Shown: positions 34,801 to 43,553 of the stretch, piece after piece
Position numbering within the stretch: the first letter of the stretch is position 1
Layout: each line of letters opens with the position of its first letter
Assembly: GCA_963795835.1 (NCBI GenBank)
Contig: CAWCJC010000002.1
Span: 322,322 to 386,321 of the forward strand
From: JALYXI01 sp963795835
Lineage (GTDB): Bacteria > Acidobacteriota > Terriglobia > Bryobacterales > Bryobacteraceae
Direction of reading: 5' to 3'
DNA length: 64,000 nucleotides
The notes under the pieces: generated by a model
Told to the model about the DNA's origin: nothing
The model's input: only the letters and a program-made list of their open reading frames with translations
Database searches by the model: none
Translations under genes and position numbers: made by a program

Positions 34801-36201
34801 ATGCAGAACATCGTGTGGATGGGTTTATTGGTCGCGCTCAGCGTGATCTTCGTCATGGGCGCGATCGCCCGGTTGTACCGCAAAGCAGGCCCGCATGAAG
34901 CGCTGGTGGTCTATGGCCACGGCGGCACCAAGGTCATCAAGGGCCGCGGGATCGTCATCCTTCCCGTCATCCAAACCGTCAAGAGCCTCTCGCTTGAGCT
35001 GATGAGTTTCGACGTCGCGCCGCAGCAGGATCTCTACACGAGACAGGGCGTTGCGGTTTCGGTTGAAGCCGTAGCGCAGATCAAAGTGAAGAGCGATCCC
35101 GAAAGCATCATCACCGCCGCCGAACAGTTCCTCACCAAGACTGATAACGACCGCCAAGCGCTCATCCGCCTCGTCATGGAAGGCCATCTGCGCGGCATCA
35201 TCGGCCAGCTCACCGTTGAACAAATCGTGAAGGAGCCTGAAATGGTGGGCGAGCGCATGCGTTCCACCTGCGCCGACGATATGAACAAAATGGGGCTGGA
35301 GGTGATCAGTTTCACCATCAAGGAAGTGCGCGACAAGAACGAGTACATCACCAACATGGGGCGCCCGGATATCGCGCGCATCAAACGCGATGCCGACGTC
35401 GCGTCAGCCGAAGCCGAGCGCGATACCGCGATTAAGCGCGCCGAGTCCTTACGCGCGTCGGCAGTCGCAAGAGCGCAAGCCGATCAGGAACGCGTGTTGG
35501 CCGAAACGTTGTCGCTCGCCAATCAGGCCGAATCGCAGCGCGATCTCGAAATCAAGCGCGCCACCTATCTCGAAACCGTAAACCGCCAGAAAGCTCAAGC
35601 CGATAAGGCCTACGAAATTCAGGCCAACATCATGCAGCAGCAAGTAAGCGCGGAGGCAGTGAAGATCCGCCAGGTGGAAAAGGAGGCCGAGGTTAAGGTG
35701 GCCGACGCCGAAATTCTACGGCGCGAACGGGAACTTACCGCGACGGTTCTCAAAACCGCCGAGATCGATCGCAAGCGCATCGAAACGCTTGCTTCCGCCG
35801 AGCGGCAGCGCTCCATCTCCGTCGCGGAAGGTCTGGCGCAATCCATCCGCATGCAGGGTGAAGCCGAAGCGGAGATCACCTTCAAACGCGGCGACGCCGA
35901 AGCCCGCGCCATGAACGTCAAAGCCGAAGCGTATCAGGAGTACAACCAGGCCGCGGTGGTCGATAAGCTCATCACCAGTCTTCCCGAGATCGTGAAAGCT
36001 CTGGCGAGCCCGCTCTCGAATGTCGACAAGATCACCGTCGTTTCAACAGGCGACGCCGCGACCACCGGCATGCACAAGATTACCGGCGACATCACCCAAA
36101 TGGCCGCGCAGGTTCCCGCGCTTTTCGAAGCGCTCTCCGGAATGCAGATGTCCGAACTGCTTTCGAAGGTAAAAACCATCGGCGACAAAACGTCTAGATA
36201 A
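34801..36201 (+). CDS. Flotillin (YqiK/FloT-type SPFH protein)
   Basis: A 466-residue protein with an N-terminal membrane anchor (VWMGLLVALSVIFVMGAIA), the SPFH/band-7 domain (about 30-200, EALVVYGHGGTKVIKGRG, LDVAPQQ-like region) and a long Glu/Ala-rich coiled coil (about 195-375, with many AEAE repeats), ending in a segment with alternating helices. Flotillins form membrane microdomain scaffolds. Genetic pairing with NfeD-like and PspA proteins indicates a membrane-integrity role. Confidence 0.92.
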   Translation: MQNIVWMGLLVALSVIFVMGAIARLYRKAGPHEALVVYGHGGTKVIKGRGIVILPVIQTVKSLSLELMSFDVAPQQDLYTRQGVAVSVEAVAQIKVKSDPESIITAAEQFLTKTDNDRQALIRLVMEGHLRGIIGQLTVEQIVKEPEMVGERMRSTCADDMNKMGLEVISFTIKEVRDKNEYITNMGRPDIARIKRDADVASAEAERDTAIKRAESLRASAVARAQADQERVLAETLSLANQAESQRDLEIKRATYLETVNRQKAQADKAYEIQANIMQQQVSAEAVKIRQVEKEAEVKVADAEILRRERELTATVLKTAEIDRKRIETLASAERQRSISVAEGLAQSIRMQGEAEAEITFKRGDAEARAMNVKAEAYQEYNQAAVVDKLITSLPEIVKALASPLSNVDKITVVSTGDAATTGMHKITGDITQMAAQVPALFEALSGMQMSELLSKVKTIGDKTSR

Positions 36202-36212
36202 GGAGCACGCAC

Positions 36213-36881
36213 ATGGCACTACTCGAACGTATCGCGACGCTGGTTCGCGCCAATCTCAATGAGTTGGCCGATCGCGCCGAAGAACCCGTGACGATGATGA
36301 AACAGCTGGTGCTCGATATGGAGAACCAGCTGATGCAGGTCAAGACGCAGGTGGCGATTTCGCTCGCCGATCAACACCTGCTGCAGCGCAAGCGGCAGGA
36401 GAACCTGGCGAAAGTGGACGAGTATACGCGGAAGGCGGAACTCGCTCTCGAGAAGAACCAGGAGCAACTCGCCCGCGCCGCGCTGGAGCGCCGGCTCTCG
36501 CATGAGCAACTGGCGCCGGGCTTCGATCAACAGCTTGCTGACCAGCAGACGCAAGTCGAAAATCTGAAGAGCGCGTTATTGAAGCTGGATGGCAAACTCG
36601 CCGAAGCTCGCGCCAAGTGCGATATGCTGCTCGCCGAACACCGGCGGTCGCGCGCGCTGGGCAAAGCCATAGACGCAGCGTCGGCCAAGACCACCCTCAC
36701 ACGAGCCGAAGACAAGATTCTGCAAGCCAGCGCATTAAGCCAGGCGCGCGCCGGCCTGCTGGCCGCAGATTCCGAGGAGCAACTGGAGCGCCTGGTGAAG
36801 GACGATAAAATAGACCGTATGCTCGCTGAGTTGAAAGCTGGCAAGAGCGGTCAGGCACGAATCGCAGGATCTTCCGATTAA
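36213..36881 (+). CDS. pspA: PspA/IM30-family membrane-repair protein
   Basis: A 222-residue, almost entirely helical protein beginning MALLERIATLVRANLNELADRAEEP, the amphipathic helix and signature of PspA/Vipp1, followed by long coiled coils. These ESCRT-III-like proteins coat stressed membranes. It lies 11 bases after the flotillin stop, with AAGGAG before its ATG, as the last gene of the XRE-nfeD-floT-pspA set. Confidence 0.9.
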   Translation: MALLERIATLVRANLNELADRAEEPVTMMKQLVLDMENQLMQVKTQVAISLADQHLLQRKRQENLAKVDEYTRKAELALEKNQEQLARAALERRLSHEQLAPGFDQQLADQQTQVENLKSALLKLDGKLAEARAKCDMLLAEHRRSRALGKAIDAASAKTTLTRAEDKILQASALSQARAGLLAADSEEQLERLVKDDKIDRMLAELKAGKSGQARIAGSSD

Positions 36882-36884
36882 CTA

Positions 36885-38559
36885 ATGGCGGCACGCGCTC
36901 TCACTCTCGCCGCTTTGCTCTGCGCCTCGCCGCTTTTTGCTTCGGAAGCCGACGCGCTCGCCATCTCCGCCAACATTCGCGCGAAGCACATGCCGTTCGG
37001 CACCATTCTGGACCCCATGTACGCCGCGTCCACCAGCGACCAGATCATCGGTTACACGCGCTGCGGCGATTCGGCTTTGTGGACAGGCGCCTATCTTGCC
37101 GCCGAATCGTTCCGGTACAAGGTCCAGCCCTCGGCCGACGCGCTCGCCAACGTTCAGGCTGCGCTCGCCGGCCTCAAGTCGCTTGCCGATGTCACCGGGG
37201 ATAACCGCCTGGCCCGCTGCATCGTCCCCGCTGATTCGCCCTTCGCCGCGGGGATCGAAAGCGAAGAGGCGCACAATACGGTGCATCAAAGCCCGCCCTT
37301 CGTGTGGCTCGATAACACCTCTCGCGACGAAGTGGTGGGCGCATTCTTTGGCCTGTCCATCGCCTACGACTTCGTGGACGACCCCTCGGTGAAGGGCGCG
37401 GCCGCCGCTTTGATCGGACGGCTGATCGGCTTCGTCCAGAAGCACCAGTGGTCGCCCAATGACGACGTCGCGAACACCTTCCTGCTGAGGCCGGAAGAGC
37501 TGCGCATGTTGATCCAGGTTGCGAATCATGTGAATCCCGCGAACCCGATTTCCGTCCCGTTTTCGTTCTTGGGCGTAAGCGACGCGGTGGCCTTCGATAT
37601 CACCAGCCTCAATTCCTATTTCAAGTTCAACCTGGATTACATGAGCCTTTACAATCTGATCCGGTTGCAGAACTCGAGCGAAAATCAGAATGCCTACAAG
37701 CTTCTCCGCGCCTTCACGGCGATTCATCAGAACGCGTTTTTCGACATTATAGACAGTTCCATCTCCGGCGCGGACGCCGCGCGCGATGCCGAGATGCGCT
37801 CCCTCCTCGATCAGTGGCTGCAGCGACCGAAGCGTGACGTTGCGCTCATTCCCGCCAGCAAGGATCTCCCAATCCCCGGTACCGGTTCCGTTCCGTCCCC
37901 CTACCGACTTCCTCTGGCAGCGCGATCCGTTTCAAATCTCAGGCGGCGGCGGAGGCACCATCGAGTCGCCCGGTATCGATTACATCCTGCCTTACTGGAT
38001 GGGCCGCTACTACGGCGTGATTGCCGGCTTTACAGTGCAGTCCGCGGCAGCAGGCCTCCCCGCGCTCGCTCCCGATTCACTGGCTTCGGTCTACGGCACG
38101 AACCTCGGATCTTCAGTAACCCTCACCGACGCCGCAGGCTTTTCGCGAAACGCTTCACTGCTCTACGCTTCTCCGCAACAGATCAACTTCGTTGTGCCCC
38201 CGGACACGCTCCCCGGCGAGGCCCAAATTCAGATCGGCGCCCAGACTGTCGCCGTGAATATACAGAGTGTCGCGCCCACTCTGTTCAACATGGCAGGCTA
38301 CCCCGTTTATGTCAGCGGCGTGCCCGTTTATTTGAGCTTTTACGGAACCGGCATCCGGCATCGCGCGGCGTTATCGGACGTCAGCGTACTTGTAAATGGT
38401 CTCCCTGCGCCGGTCCTCTACGCCGGTCCCGCTCCCGGCTACCAGGGTCTAGATCAGATCAATATCCAATTGCCCCCGAGTCTGCAACACTCTGGCACTG
38501 TGACCGTAATGGTTGCCGATGGGACCATGTCGAATGCGAGCACAATATCCATCCAATAA
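36885..38559 (+). CDS. Secreted protein with C-terminal IPT-like domain (frameshifted)
   Basis: A signal peptide (LTLAALLCASPLFASEADA) leads a large helical domain (SLWTGAYLAAESFRYKV, TSRDEVVGAFFGLSIAYDFV) that recalls alpha-toroid enzymes but is not identifiable. A surplus base in the CCCCC run near 37900 shifts the frame; beyond it comes PPTDFLWQRDPFQISGGGGG and then SLASVYGTNLGSSVTL, LLYASPQQINFVVP, an IPT-like surface domain abundant in Solibacter relatives. Repaired length is about 557 residues. Its first frame happens to run on into the next gene. Confidence 0.75.
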
Positions 38560-38564
38560 TCCGA

Positions 38565-39716
38565 ATGCCTGACGACCTTCTCCGCTGGCGCGCGGAATTT
38601 CCGATCCTCGCCGACACCACTTACATGATCAGCCACTCGCTCGGAGCCATGCCCCTCCGGACCCGCGACCGGTTGAATGAATTTGCCGACACCTGGGCCA
38701 CCCGCGGGATCCGCGCCTGGGAGGAGGGCTGGTGGGACCTCCCCGTCACCGTGGGCAACCTGATCGCGTCACTGATCGGCGCGGGCCCGGGCGAAGTGGT
38801 GATGCACCAGAACGTCTCGGTCTGCCAGTCCGTGATCCTCTCCTGCTTCGACTGGAGTCAACCTCGGAACAAGATCGTCACTGAATCGCTGAACTTCCCC
38901 TCGAATCTGTATCTCTTCCAAGGCGTCGAACGGCAGGGCGCGCGCGTAGTAACCGTCGCTTCCGAAGACGGAATCACCGTCCCGCTCGAGCGCCTCCTCG
39001 CCGCAATCGATGAGGAAACGAAACTGGTCTCCGTCTCTCACGTCATCTTCAAGAGTTCCTTCGTCCAAGACCTGCGCGCCATCACGGAGCGCGCTCACGC
39101 GATGGGCGCAATGGTCGTCGCCGATCTCTACCAATCCACCGGAACCGTCCCGGTCGATATCCGCGCGCTCAATGTCGATTTCGCCACCGGAGGCTCGGTC
39201 AAGTGGCTTTGCGGCGGCCCAGGCGCGGCCTACCTCTACGTTCGGCCGGACCTGTGGCCAAATCTGAAACCCGCCATGACCGGCTGGCAGGCGCATCGCG
39301 AACCATTCGCGTTCGATTCAGGCGAGATGGACTATGCTCCCGATGCCTTCCGCTTCCTGAGCGGCACCCCGAACGTTCCCGCTCTTTACTCGGCGCGATC
39401 GGGATACGAAATTGTCAACGAGATCGGCGTTCAGGCGATACGCGCGAAGTCGCAACGCCAGACCGAGCGCATGATTGCACTTGCCGATGAACTGGACCTG
39501 CCTCTCAACTGTCCGCGCGATCCTGCGCAGCGCGGTGGCACGGTCACGCTCGCCATCCCGAACGGCAAAGCCGTAGTTCAGGAACTCGCGCGGCGCAACA
39601 TCTTAGTCGACTACCGGCCCGGAGCCGGTATCCGCATCGCACCCCACTTCTATACGGCTGACGACGAGGTCGATTTCACGATCCGCGAAATCTCCGCGCT
39701 CACCGAAGCCCACTGA
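38565..39716 (+). CDS. Kynureninase-like PLP enzyme (class V aminotransferase fold)
   Basis: The 383-residue protein reads RWRAEFPILADTTYMISHSLG at its start, GPGEVVMHQNVSVCQS, ADLYQSTGTVPVDI and the PLP-lysine region FATGGSVKWLCGGPGAAYLY, followed by GWQAHREPFAFD and LSGTPNVPALYSA. This order matches kynureninase and related class V enzymes. It could cleave kynurenine to anthranilate, but other tryptophan-catabolic genes are not present. ATG 38565 lies 5 bases after the previous stop. Confidence 0.78.
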   Translation: MPDDLLRWRAEFPILADTTYMISHSLGAMPLRTRDRLNEFADTWATRGIRAWEEGWWDLPVTVGNLIASLIGAGPGEVVMHQNVSVCQSVILSCFDWSQPRNKIVTESLNFPSNLYLFQGVERQGARVVTVASEDGITVPLERLLAAIDEETKLVSVSHVIFKSSFVQDLRAITERAHAMGAMVVADLYQSTGTVPVDIRALNVDFATGGSVKWLCGGPGAAYLYVRPDLWPNLKPAMTGWQAHREPFAFDSGEMDYAPDAFRFLSGTPNVPALYSARSGYEIVNEIGVQAIRAKSQRQTERMIALADELDLPLNCPRDPAQRGGTVTLAIPNGKAVVQELARRNILVDYRPGAGIRIAPHFYTADDEVDFTIREISALTEAH

Positions 39717-40388
39717 TGTGACTTTGGATCGATCAGTTCAAAGTGGCCACCGTCCAGCGGGAAGAGTTGCGCGTCGTCACCGGCCGCCTTCGCCGAATAG
39801 GTAAACCACTCCGCAATTTCGATGGGTACGATATCGTCGTTCTTGCCATGGAACAAGCCGCAGTTTTGCATGCAGCGGGAGCAACTGCTTGGGGTCGGCA
39901 TCCCGAAGGGGAGCGCCGTTCAGAAACTTTGCCACCACCGAATCGCTCAGCTTCAAATCCAGGGCGCGCTGTAGATCCGCAACCGCCCCAAGCCCGATAG
40001 CCGCCTTCAATTTCTGCCTCGAAGCAAGCCACAACGCCAAATGTCCACCCGCGGAATGGCCCATCGCGAGGGTGTTCGAAACATCCAGATGGTGTGCATC
40101 GGCGATCATTCGCAGATAGCTGGCGCCGGAGGCAACGTCCTGACAGGTTCCCGGCCATCCCCCGCCCGGATCGCCAATAGACCGGTACTCCAGGTTCCAA
40201 CTCGCGACGCCCATCAGCTCCAGGGATTCGCAAAGCGAGTCCATCAGGTTCAAACGGTATTTATTGCGCCAGAATCCCCCGTGCAAAACGATGACTACGG
40301 GGTGTTTCGCCTTGCCCTGCGGAACGCGAAGCTCTCCGAACTGCTGTGGCGCCGGGCCGTACGGAAGCCGCAGGCTACCCAATCGCAC
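39650..40388 (-). CDS. Alpha/beta hydrolase, dienelactone/kynurenine-formamidase-like (frameshifted)
   Basis: The first part has PVVIVLHGGFWRNKYRLN, GGWPGTCQDVASGASYLR and a nucleophile elbow MGHSAGGHLALWLASR; after one surplus base near 39855 the protein continues LFHGKNDDIVPIEIAEWF with the catalytic Asp and ends with LDGGHFELIDP carrying the His. The HGGFW oxyanion motif is typical of esterases and kynurenine formamidases. That it sits convergent to a kynureninase-like gene hints at a shared pathway (inference). Repaired length is about 245 residues from GTG 40388. Confidence 0.78.
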
Positions 40389-40596
40389 CCTTGGCGCTGG
40401 ACGAGGGCTTGGTAATGGGCTGGCTCACCGGGATCGACCGCCCGCCACGCAAGCGCTGTAATTCCACTAAAACCGTGACCGTATCGCGCCGGGCATGCTT
40501 CACCATCGAGTTTTCCATGAGAATGCAGCACCAGAGTAGCAGCACCAGCGTGGAAATCCACCGTAAGCCTTGTCCTGTAATCGCCGCGATTTTCAT
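40375..40596 (-). CDS. Small single-pass membrane protein
   Basis: The 73-residue reading frame MKIAAITGQGLRWISTLVLLLWCCILMENSM has one strong transmembrane helix, followed by a basic then Ser/Pro-rich tail. Its end overlaps the hydrolase start by 14 bases on the same strand, and a perfect palindrome sits just upstream, which favours a real gene. No family is recognised. Confidence 0.5.
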   Translation of the reverse strand: MKIAAITGQGLRWISTLVLLLWCCILMENSMVKHARRDTVTVLVELQRLRGGRSIPVSQPITKPSSSAKGAIG

Positions 40597-40616
40597 TCCG
40601 GGTGGTCTCTGCAATA

Positions 40617-40632
40617 TGGATTCCGGAATCCA
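40617..40632. promoter_or_regulatory. 16-base perfect palindrome, candidate operator
   Basis: TGGATTCCGGAATCCA is fully self-complementary and lies 20 bases upstream of the small membrane protein start (minus strand). A TTAACA/TAGACT pair spaced 16 bases further upstream (minus strand) could be its promoter, placing the palindrome near the transcription start. Confidence 0.4.
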
Positions 40633-40705
40633 AGTCTATGATTCGTAAAACATTTGTTAAGCGGCTGTGTGCAATCCGTGCCACAAGTGGGCCACCCGGG
40701 AGGAC

Positions 40706-41938
40706 TTAGCCGCCGTAGGTGACTCGCCAGATCTTCTTGCCGCCGTCGTCAGAAACCAGAAGGCTGCCGTCCGCCATTTCGCAGACGCCCACAGGCCGGC
40801 CCCAAACCTTGGGCGACTCCGGAGCGATCATCCAGCCCGTCAGAAACTCCTCGCGCGGACCGGACGGCTTGCCATTTCGAAACGGAATAAAGGCGAGCGA
40901 CTGCCCTACGCGCGACGAACGATTCCAGGAGCCATGGAAAGTCAGGAACGCTCCGCCTTTGTACTTCTCAGGAAACTGGTTGCCCTGATAGAAATCAAAA
41001 CTGAGGACCGCGACGTGCGCGCCCAGGATCATGTCGGGCTCGATTGTCTTCTTCACCAGCTCCGGCTTCTCACCCTTGCGCCGCGGATCTTCATTGGGTC
41101 CGATATACGCGTACGGCCAACCATAAAAGGCGTGGGGCGTGATGTGTGTGAAGTAATCGGGGACCAGATCGTCACCCAAGGCATCGCGTTCCTGAACAGC
41201 CGCCCACAACGTGTGGGTACCCGGGTAGAAATGAATGTCGACGGGGTTCCGCGTTCCCGAAGCCCAGATTTCCTGGCCCGATCCATCCGGGTTGTAGCGC
41301 AGAATCGCGGCCCGGCGCTCGTCTTCGCCCGCATCCACATTCGAACCGGATCCCACCGATACGAACATCTTGTCACCATCGAACGTTACCGCCTTCGTCC
41401 AGTGCCCTTTGCTCAGGCCCTTGAACGAAACTACTTCCTTGCCTTCCGTCGCGGTCCGCGCGTCGGCATCGTAGCGGTAGCGCTTCAGCGATTCCGTCTC
41501 GGCTACGTACAAGTAATTCTTGTAAAACGCCATCCCGTAAGGCCGGTCCAATCCGCTGATCAGCTTCTTGCGTCCGGAAGCATCGCCTCTCGGAAAGATA
41601 TAAACAGCGCCCCCGGTGTCAAACGGATTCGCCCCGCCGACCGCCGCCGAGCGCGCTTCGCTGCCGCTGTCGGCCAGCAGAATATCGCCATTTGCGGCTT
41701 TCAACAGGAATCGCGGCATCTGATACCGGCTGGACCACTCTTCCACCTTGAAACCGGCTGGCACCTTGAGCTCTGCCCCTGCGGGCCGCGCCACCACCTC
41801 CGGGTGATTGTCAGCGGAAGGAGTCGCAAAAGGGGCCGGCAAGTTGAAATCTTTCTTGGTGGAGGCCATGCCGGTTAAAAGAACCCCGGCAACCATCAAG
41901 GCCGCGCAACCAGCCACTTTATAAGCTCTCTGTTTCAT
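40706..41938 (-). CDS. PQQ-dependent sugar dehydrogenase (sorbosone dehydrogenase-like)
   Basis: A 410-residue exported beta-propeller protein: hydrophobic N-terminus (YKVAGCAALMVAGVLLTGMA), then LKVPAGFKVEEWSSRYQMPR, NGDILLADSGS, GLDRPYGMAFYKNYLYVAET, SGTRNPVDIHFYPGTHTLW and AFLTFHGSWNRSSRVG. These are signatures of the soluble glucose/L-sorbosone dehydrogenase family, which uses PQQ in the periplasm. The N-terminal Cys in VAGCAAL could mark a lipoprotein, but the lipobox is weak. Confidence 0.88.
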   Translation of the reverse strand: MKQRAYKVAGCAALMVAGVLLTGMASTKKDFNLPAPFATPSADNHPEVVARPAGAELKVPAGFKVEEWSSRYQMPRFLLKAANGDILLADSGSEARSAAVGGANPFDTGGAVYIFPRGDASGRKKLISGLDRPYGMAFYKNYLYVAETESLKRYRYDADARTATEGKEVVSFKGLSKGHWTKAVTFDGDKMFVSVGSGSNVDAGEDERRAAILRYNPDGSGQEIWASGTRNPVDIHFYPGTHTLWAAVQERDALGDDLVPDYFTHITPHAFYGWPYAYIGPNEDPRRKGEKPELVKKTIEPDMILGAHVAVLSFDFYQGNQFPEKYKGGAFLTFHGSWNRSSRVGQSLAFIPFRNGKPSGPREEFLTGWMIAPESPKVWGRPVGVCEMADGSLLVSDDGGKKIWRVTYGG

Positions 41939-41979
41939 GCTTCTATTTTAGGCTGGCGCTGTATAATCGAGGTTCCAAG

Positions 41980-43551
41980 ATGGTCACCAGACGTACGTTT
42001 CTGCAGTCCAGCAGCGCCGCGCTTGCTACCAGTTTGTTCGCCGCCGCCCCGGCAGGGCCCTCGAAGCCCAACCCGGATCTCGAAACCCTGGGTGCCGTCG
42101 CCCTTGCCGAAGCCAAGCGGCTGAAAGCAACCTATAGCGATATCCGCATCATCCGCTATCGCCGTCAGTTCGTCACCGTGCGCCTGAATCCCGAGCGTGG
42201 TACCGGCAAGACGCTCGAAGTTCCGAACGTGGCCGACACAGGCTCCTTCGGCTTTGGTGTCCGTGTGATTGCGGACGGCGCCTGGGGCTTTGCGGCCTCT
42301 CCCATCGTGACCAAGGAAGAGATCGCGCGCATCACCGGTGAAGCGGTGAATGTCGCCCGCGCCAACGCGGTGCTGAAGTCGAGCCCCGTCGAACTCGCGC
42401 CCGTGCCTGCTTACCGCGACCGCTGGCAAACTCCCTTTGAGCGCGACCCGTTCTCCGTTCCGCTCGAAGAGAAGCTGGAACTGATTCGCTCCGCCGCCGC
42501 ACAGGCCAAGAAAGACGAGAAAGTATTTTCCTCCGGATGTATTCTGGCTTTCCGGTCGGAAGATAAGTACCTGGCCACTTCCGTTGGCTCTTCCATTCAG
42601 CAGCTCAACATGCAGACGTATGCGGTGGTGAACGCCACGGCGGTGGACCGTGCGGCCGCTTTGTCCCGCACGCGGCGTTATCAGCCGCCTCAAGTCACGG
42701 CCGGGTATGAATACGTTCCGATCATGAACCTGGTCGAAAACGCGCGCCGGGTTCGGGAGGAATCGCTCGAACTGCTCGCCGCGCCTGCTGTCACTCCCGG
42801 CAAGAAAGATTTGGTCCTGATGCCTTCCCATCTCTGGCTCACGATTCACGAATCGCTTGGACATTCCACTGAACTCGATCGCGCGCTCGGCTACGAAGCC
42901 AACTATGCGGGGACCAGTTTTCTCACGACCGATAAGCTCGGCAAACAGCGCATCGGCAGCGACATCATCAATATCTGGGGCGACCGCACGAACGAACGCG
43001 GCCTCGCCACCACCGGCTACGACGATGATGGCGTAAAAGCCACCAAGTTCCCCATCATCGAGCGCGGCATCTTCAAGCATTACCAGACCATTCGCGATCA
43101 GGCGCATCTGATCGGGGAGAAGGAATCGCGCGGCTGTTGTTATGCCGACAACTGGTCCAGCGTTCCTTTCCAGCGGATGCCGAATGTCTGGTTGGAGCCC
43201 GGTAAAGCCACAACCACGCTCGACGACCTGATCTCCGGCGTTGACGACGGAATCCTGATCGATGGCGATGGCAGCTTCTCGATTGATCAACAGCGCTATA
43301 ACTTCCAGTTCGGCGGCGATGCCTTTTGGCAGATCAAAGGCGGCAAGAAGCAGGGCATGCTCGCGCGTGTGGCTTATCAAAGCCGCACCACGGATTTCTG
43401 GCAGGCTTGCGACCTGATTGCGGGCCCAAGTTACTGGCAGCAGTGGGGCGCGCCCAACGATGGCAAAGGCGAACCCGGACAGATCAACAGCGTCAGCCAC
43501 GGCTGCAGCCCTTCGCGATTTCGCCAGATTAACGTGATCCAGACCGATTAA
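41980..43551 (+). CDS. TldD-family metalloprotease with a Tat signal
   Basis: The 523-residue protein starts with a twin-arginine signal (TRRTFLQSSSAALATSLFAA) and has the TldD zinc motif HESLGHSTELD, plus YEANYAGTSFLT, GLATTGYDDDGVKATKFPII and SRGCCYADNWSSVPFQRMPN. TldD/TldE heterodimers cleave peptides, for example microcin precursors, and are cytoplasmic in E. coli; a Tat leader means this one is probably exported folded. It is followed 2 bases later by its TldE partner. Confidence 0.88.
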   Translation: MVTRRTFLQSSSAALATSLFAAAPAGPSKPNPDLETLGAVALAEAKRLKATYSDIRIIRYRRQFVTVRLNPERGTGKTLEVPNVADTGSFGFGVRVIADGAWGFAASPIVTKEEIARITGEAVNVARANAVLKSSPVELAPVPAYRDRWQTPFERDPFSVPLEEKLELIRSAAAQAKKDEKVFSSGCILAFRSEDKYLATSVGSSIQQLNMQTYAVVNATAVDRAAALSRTRRYQPPQVTAGYEYVPIMNLVENARRVREESLELLAAPAVTPGKKDLVLMPSHLWLTIHESLGHSTELDRALGYEANYAGTSFLTTDKLGKQRIGSDIINIWGDRTNERGLATTGYDDDGVKATKFPIIERGIFKHYQTIRDQAHLIGEKESRGCCYADNWSSVPFQRMPNVWLEPGKATTTLDDLISGVDDGILIDGDGSFSIDQQRYNFQFGGDAFWQIKGGKKQGMLARVAYQSRTTDFWQACDLIAGPSYWQQWGAPNDGKGEPGQINSVSHGCSPSRFRQINVIQTD

Positions 43552-43553
43552 AC

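Noticed and set aside
36885..39716. A 943-residue open frame joining the secreted IPT-domain protein and the kynureninase-like enzyme
   Set aside because: Residues in the middle are out-of-frame translation after a +1 indel near 37900; the true continuation is in another frame and the enzyme has its own ATG at 38565.
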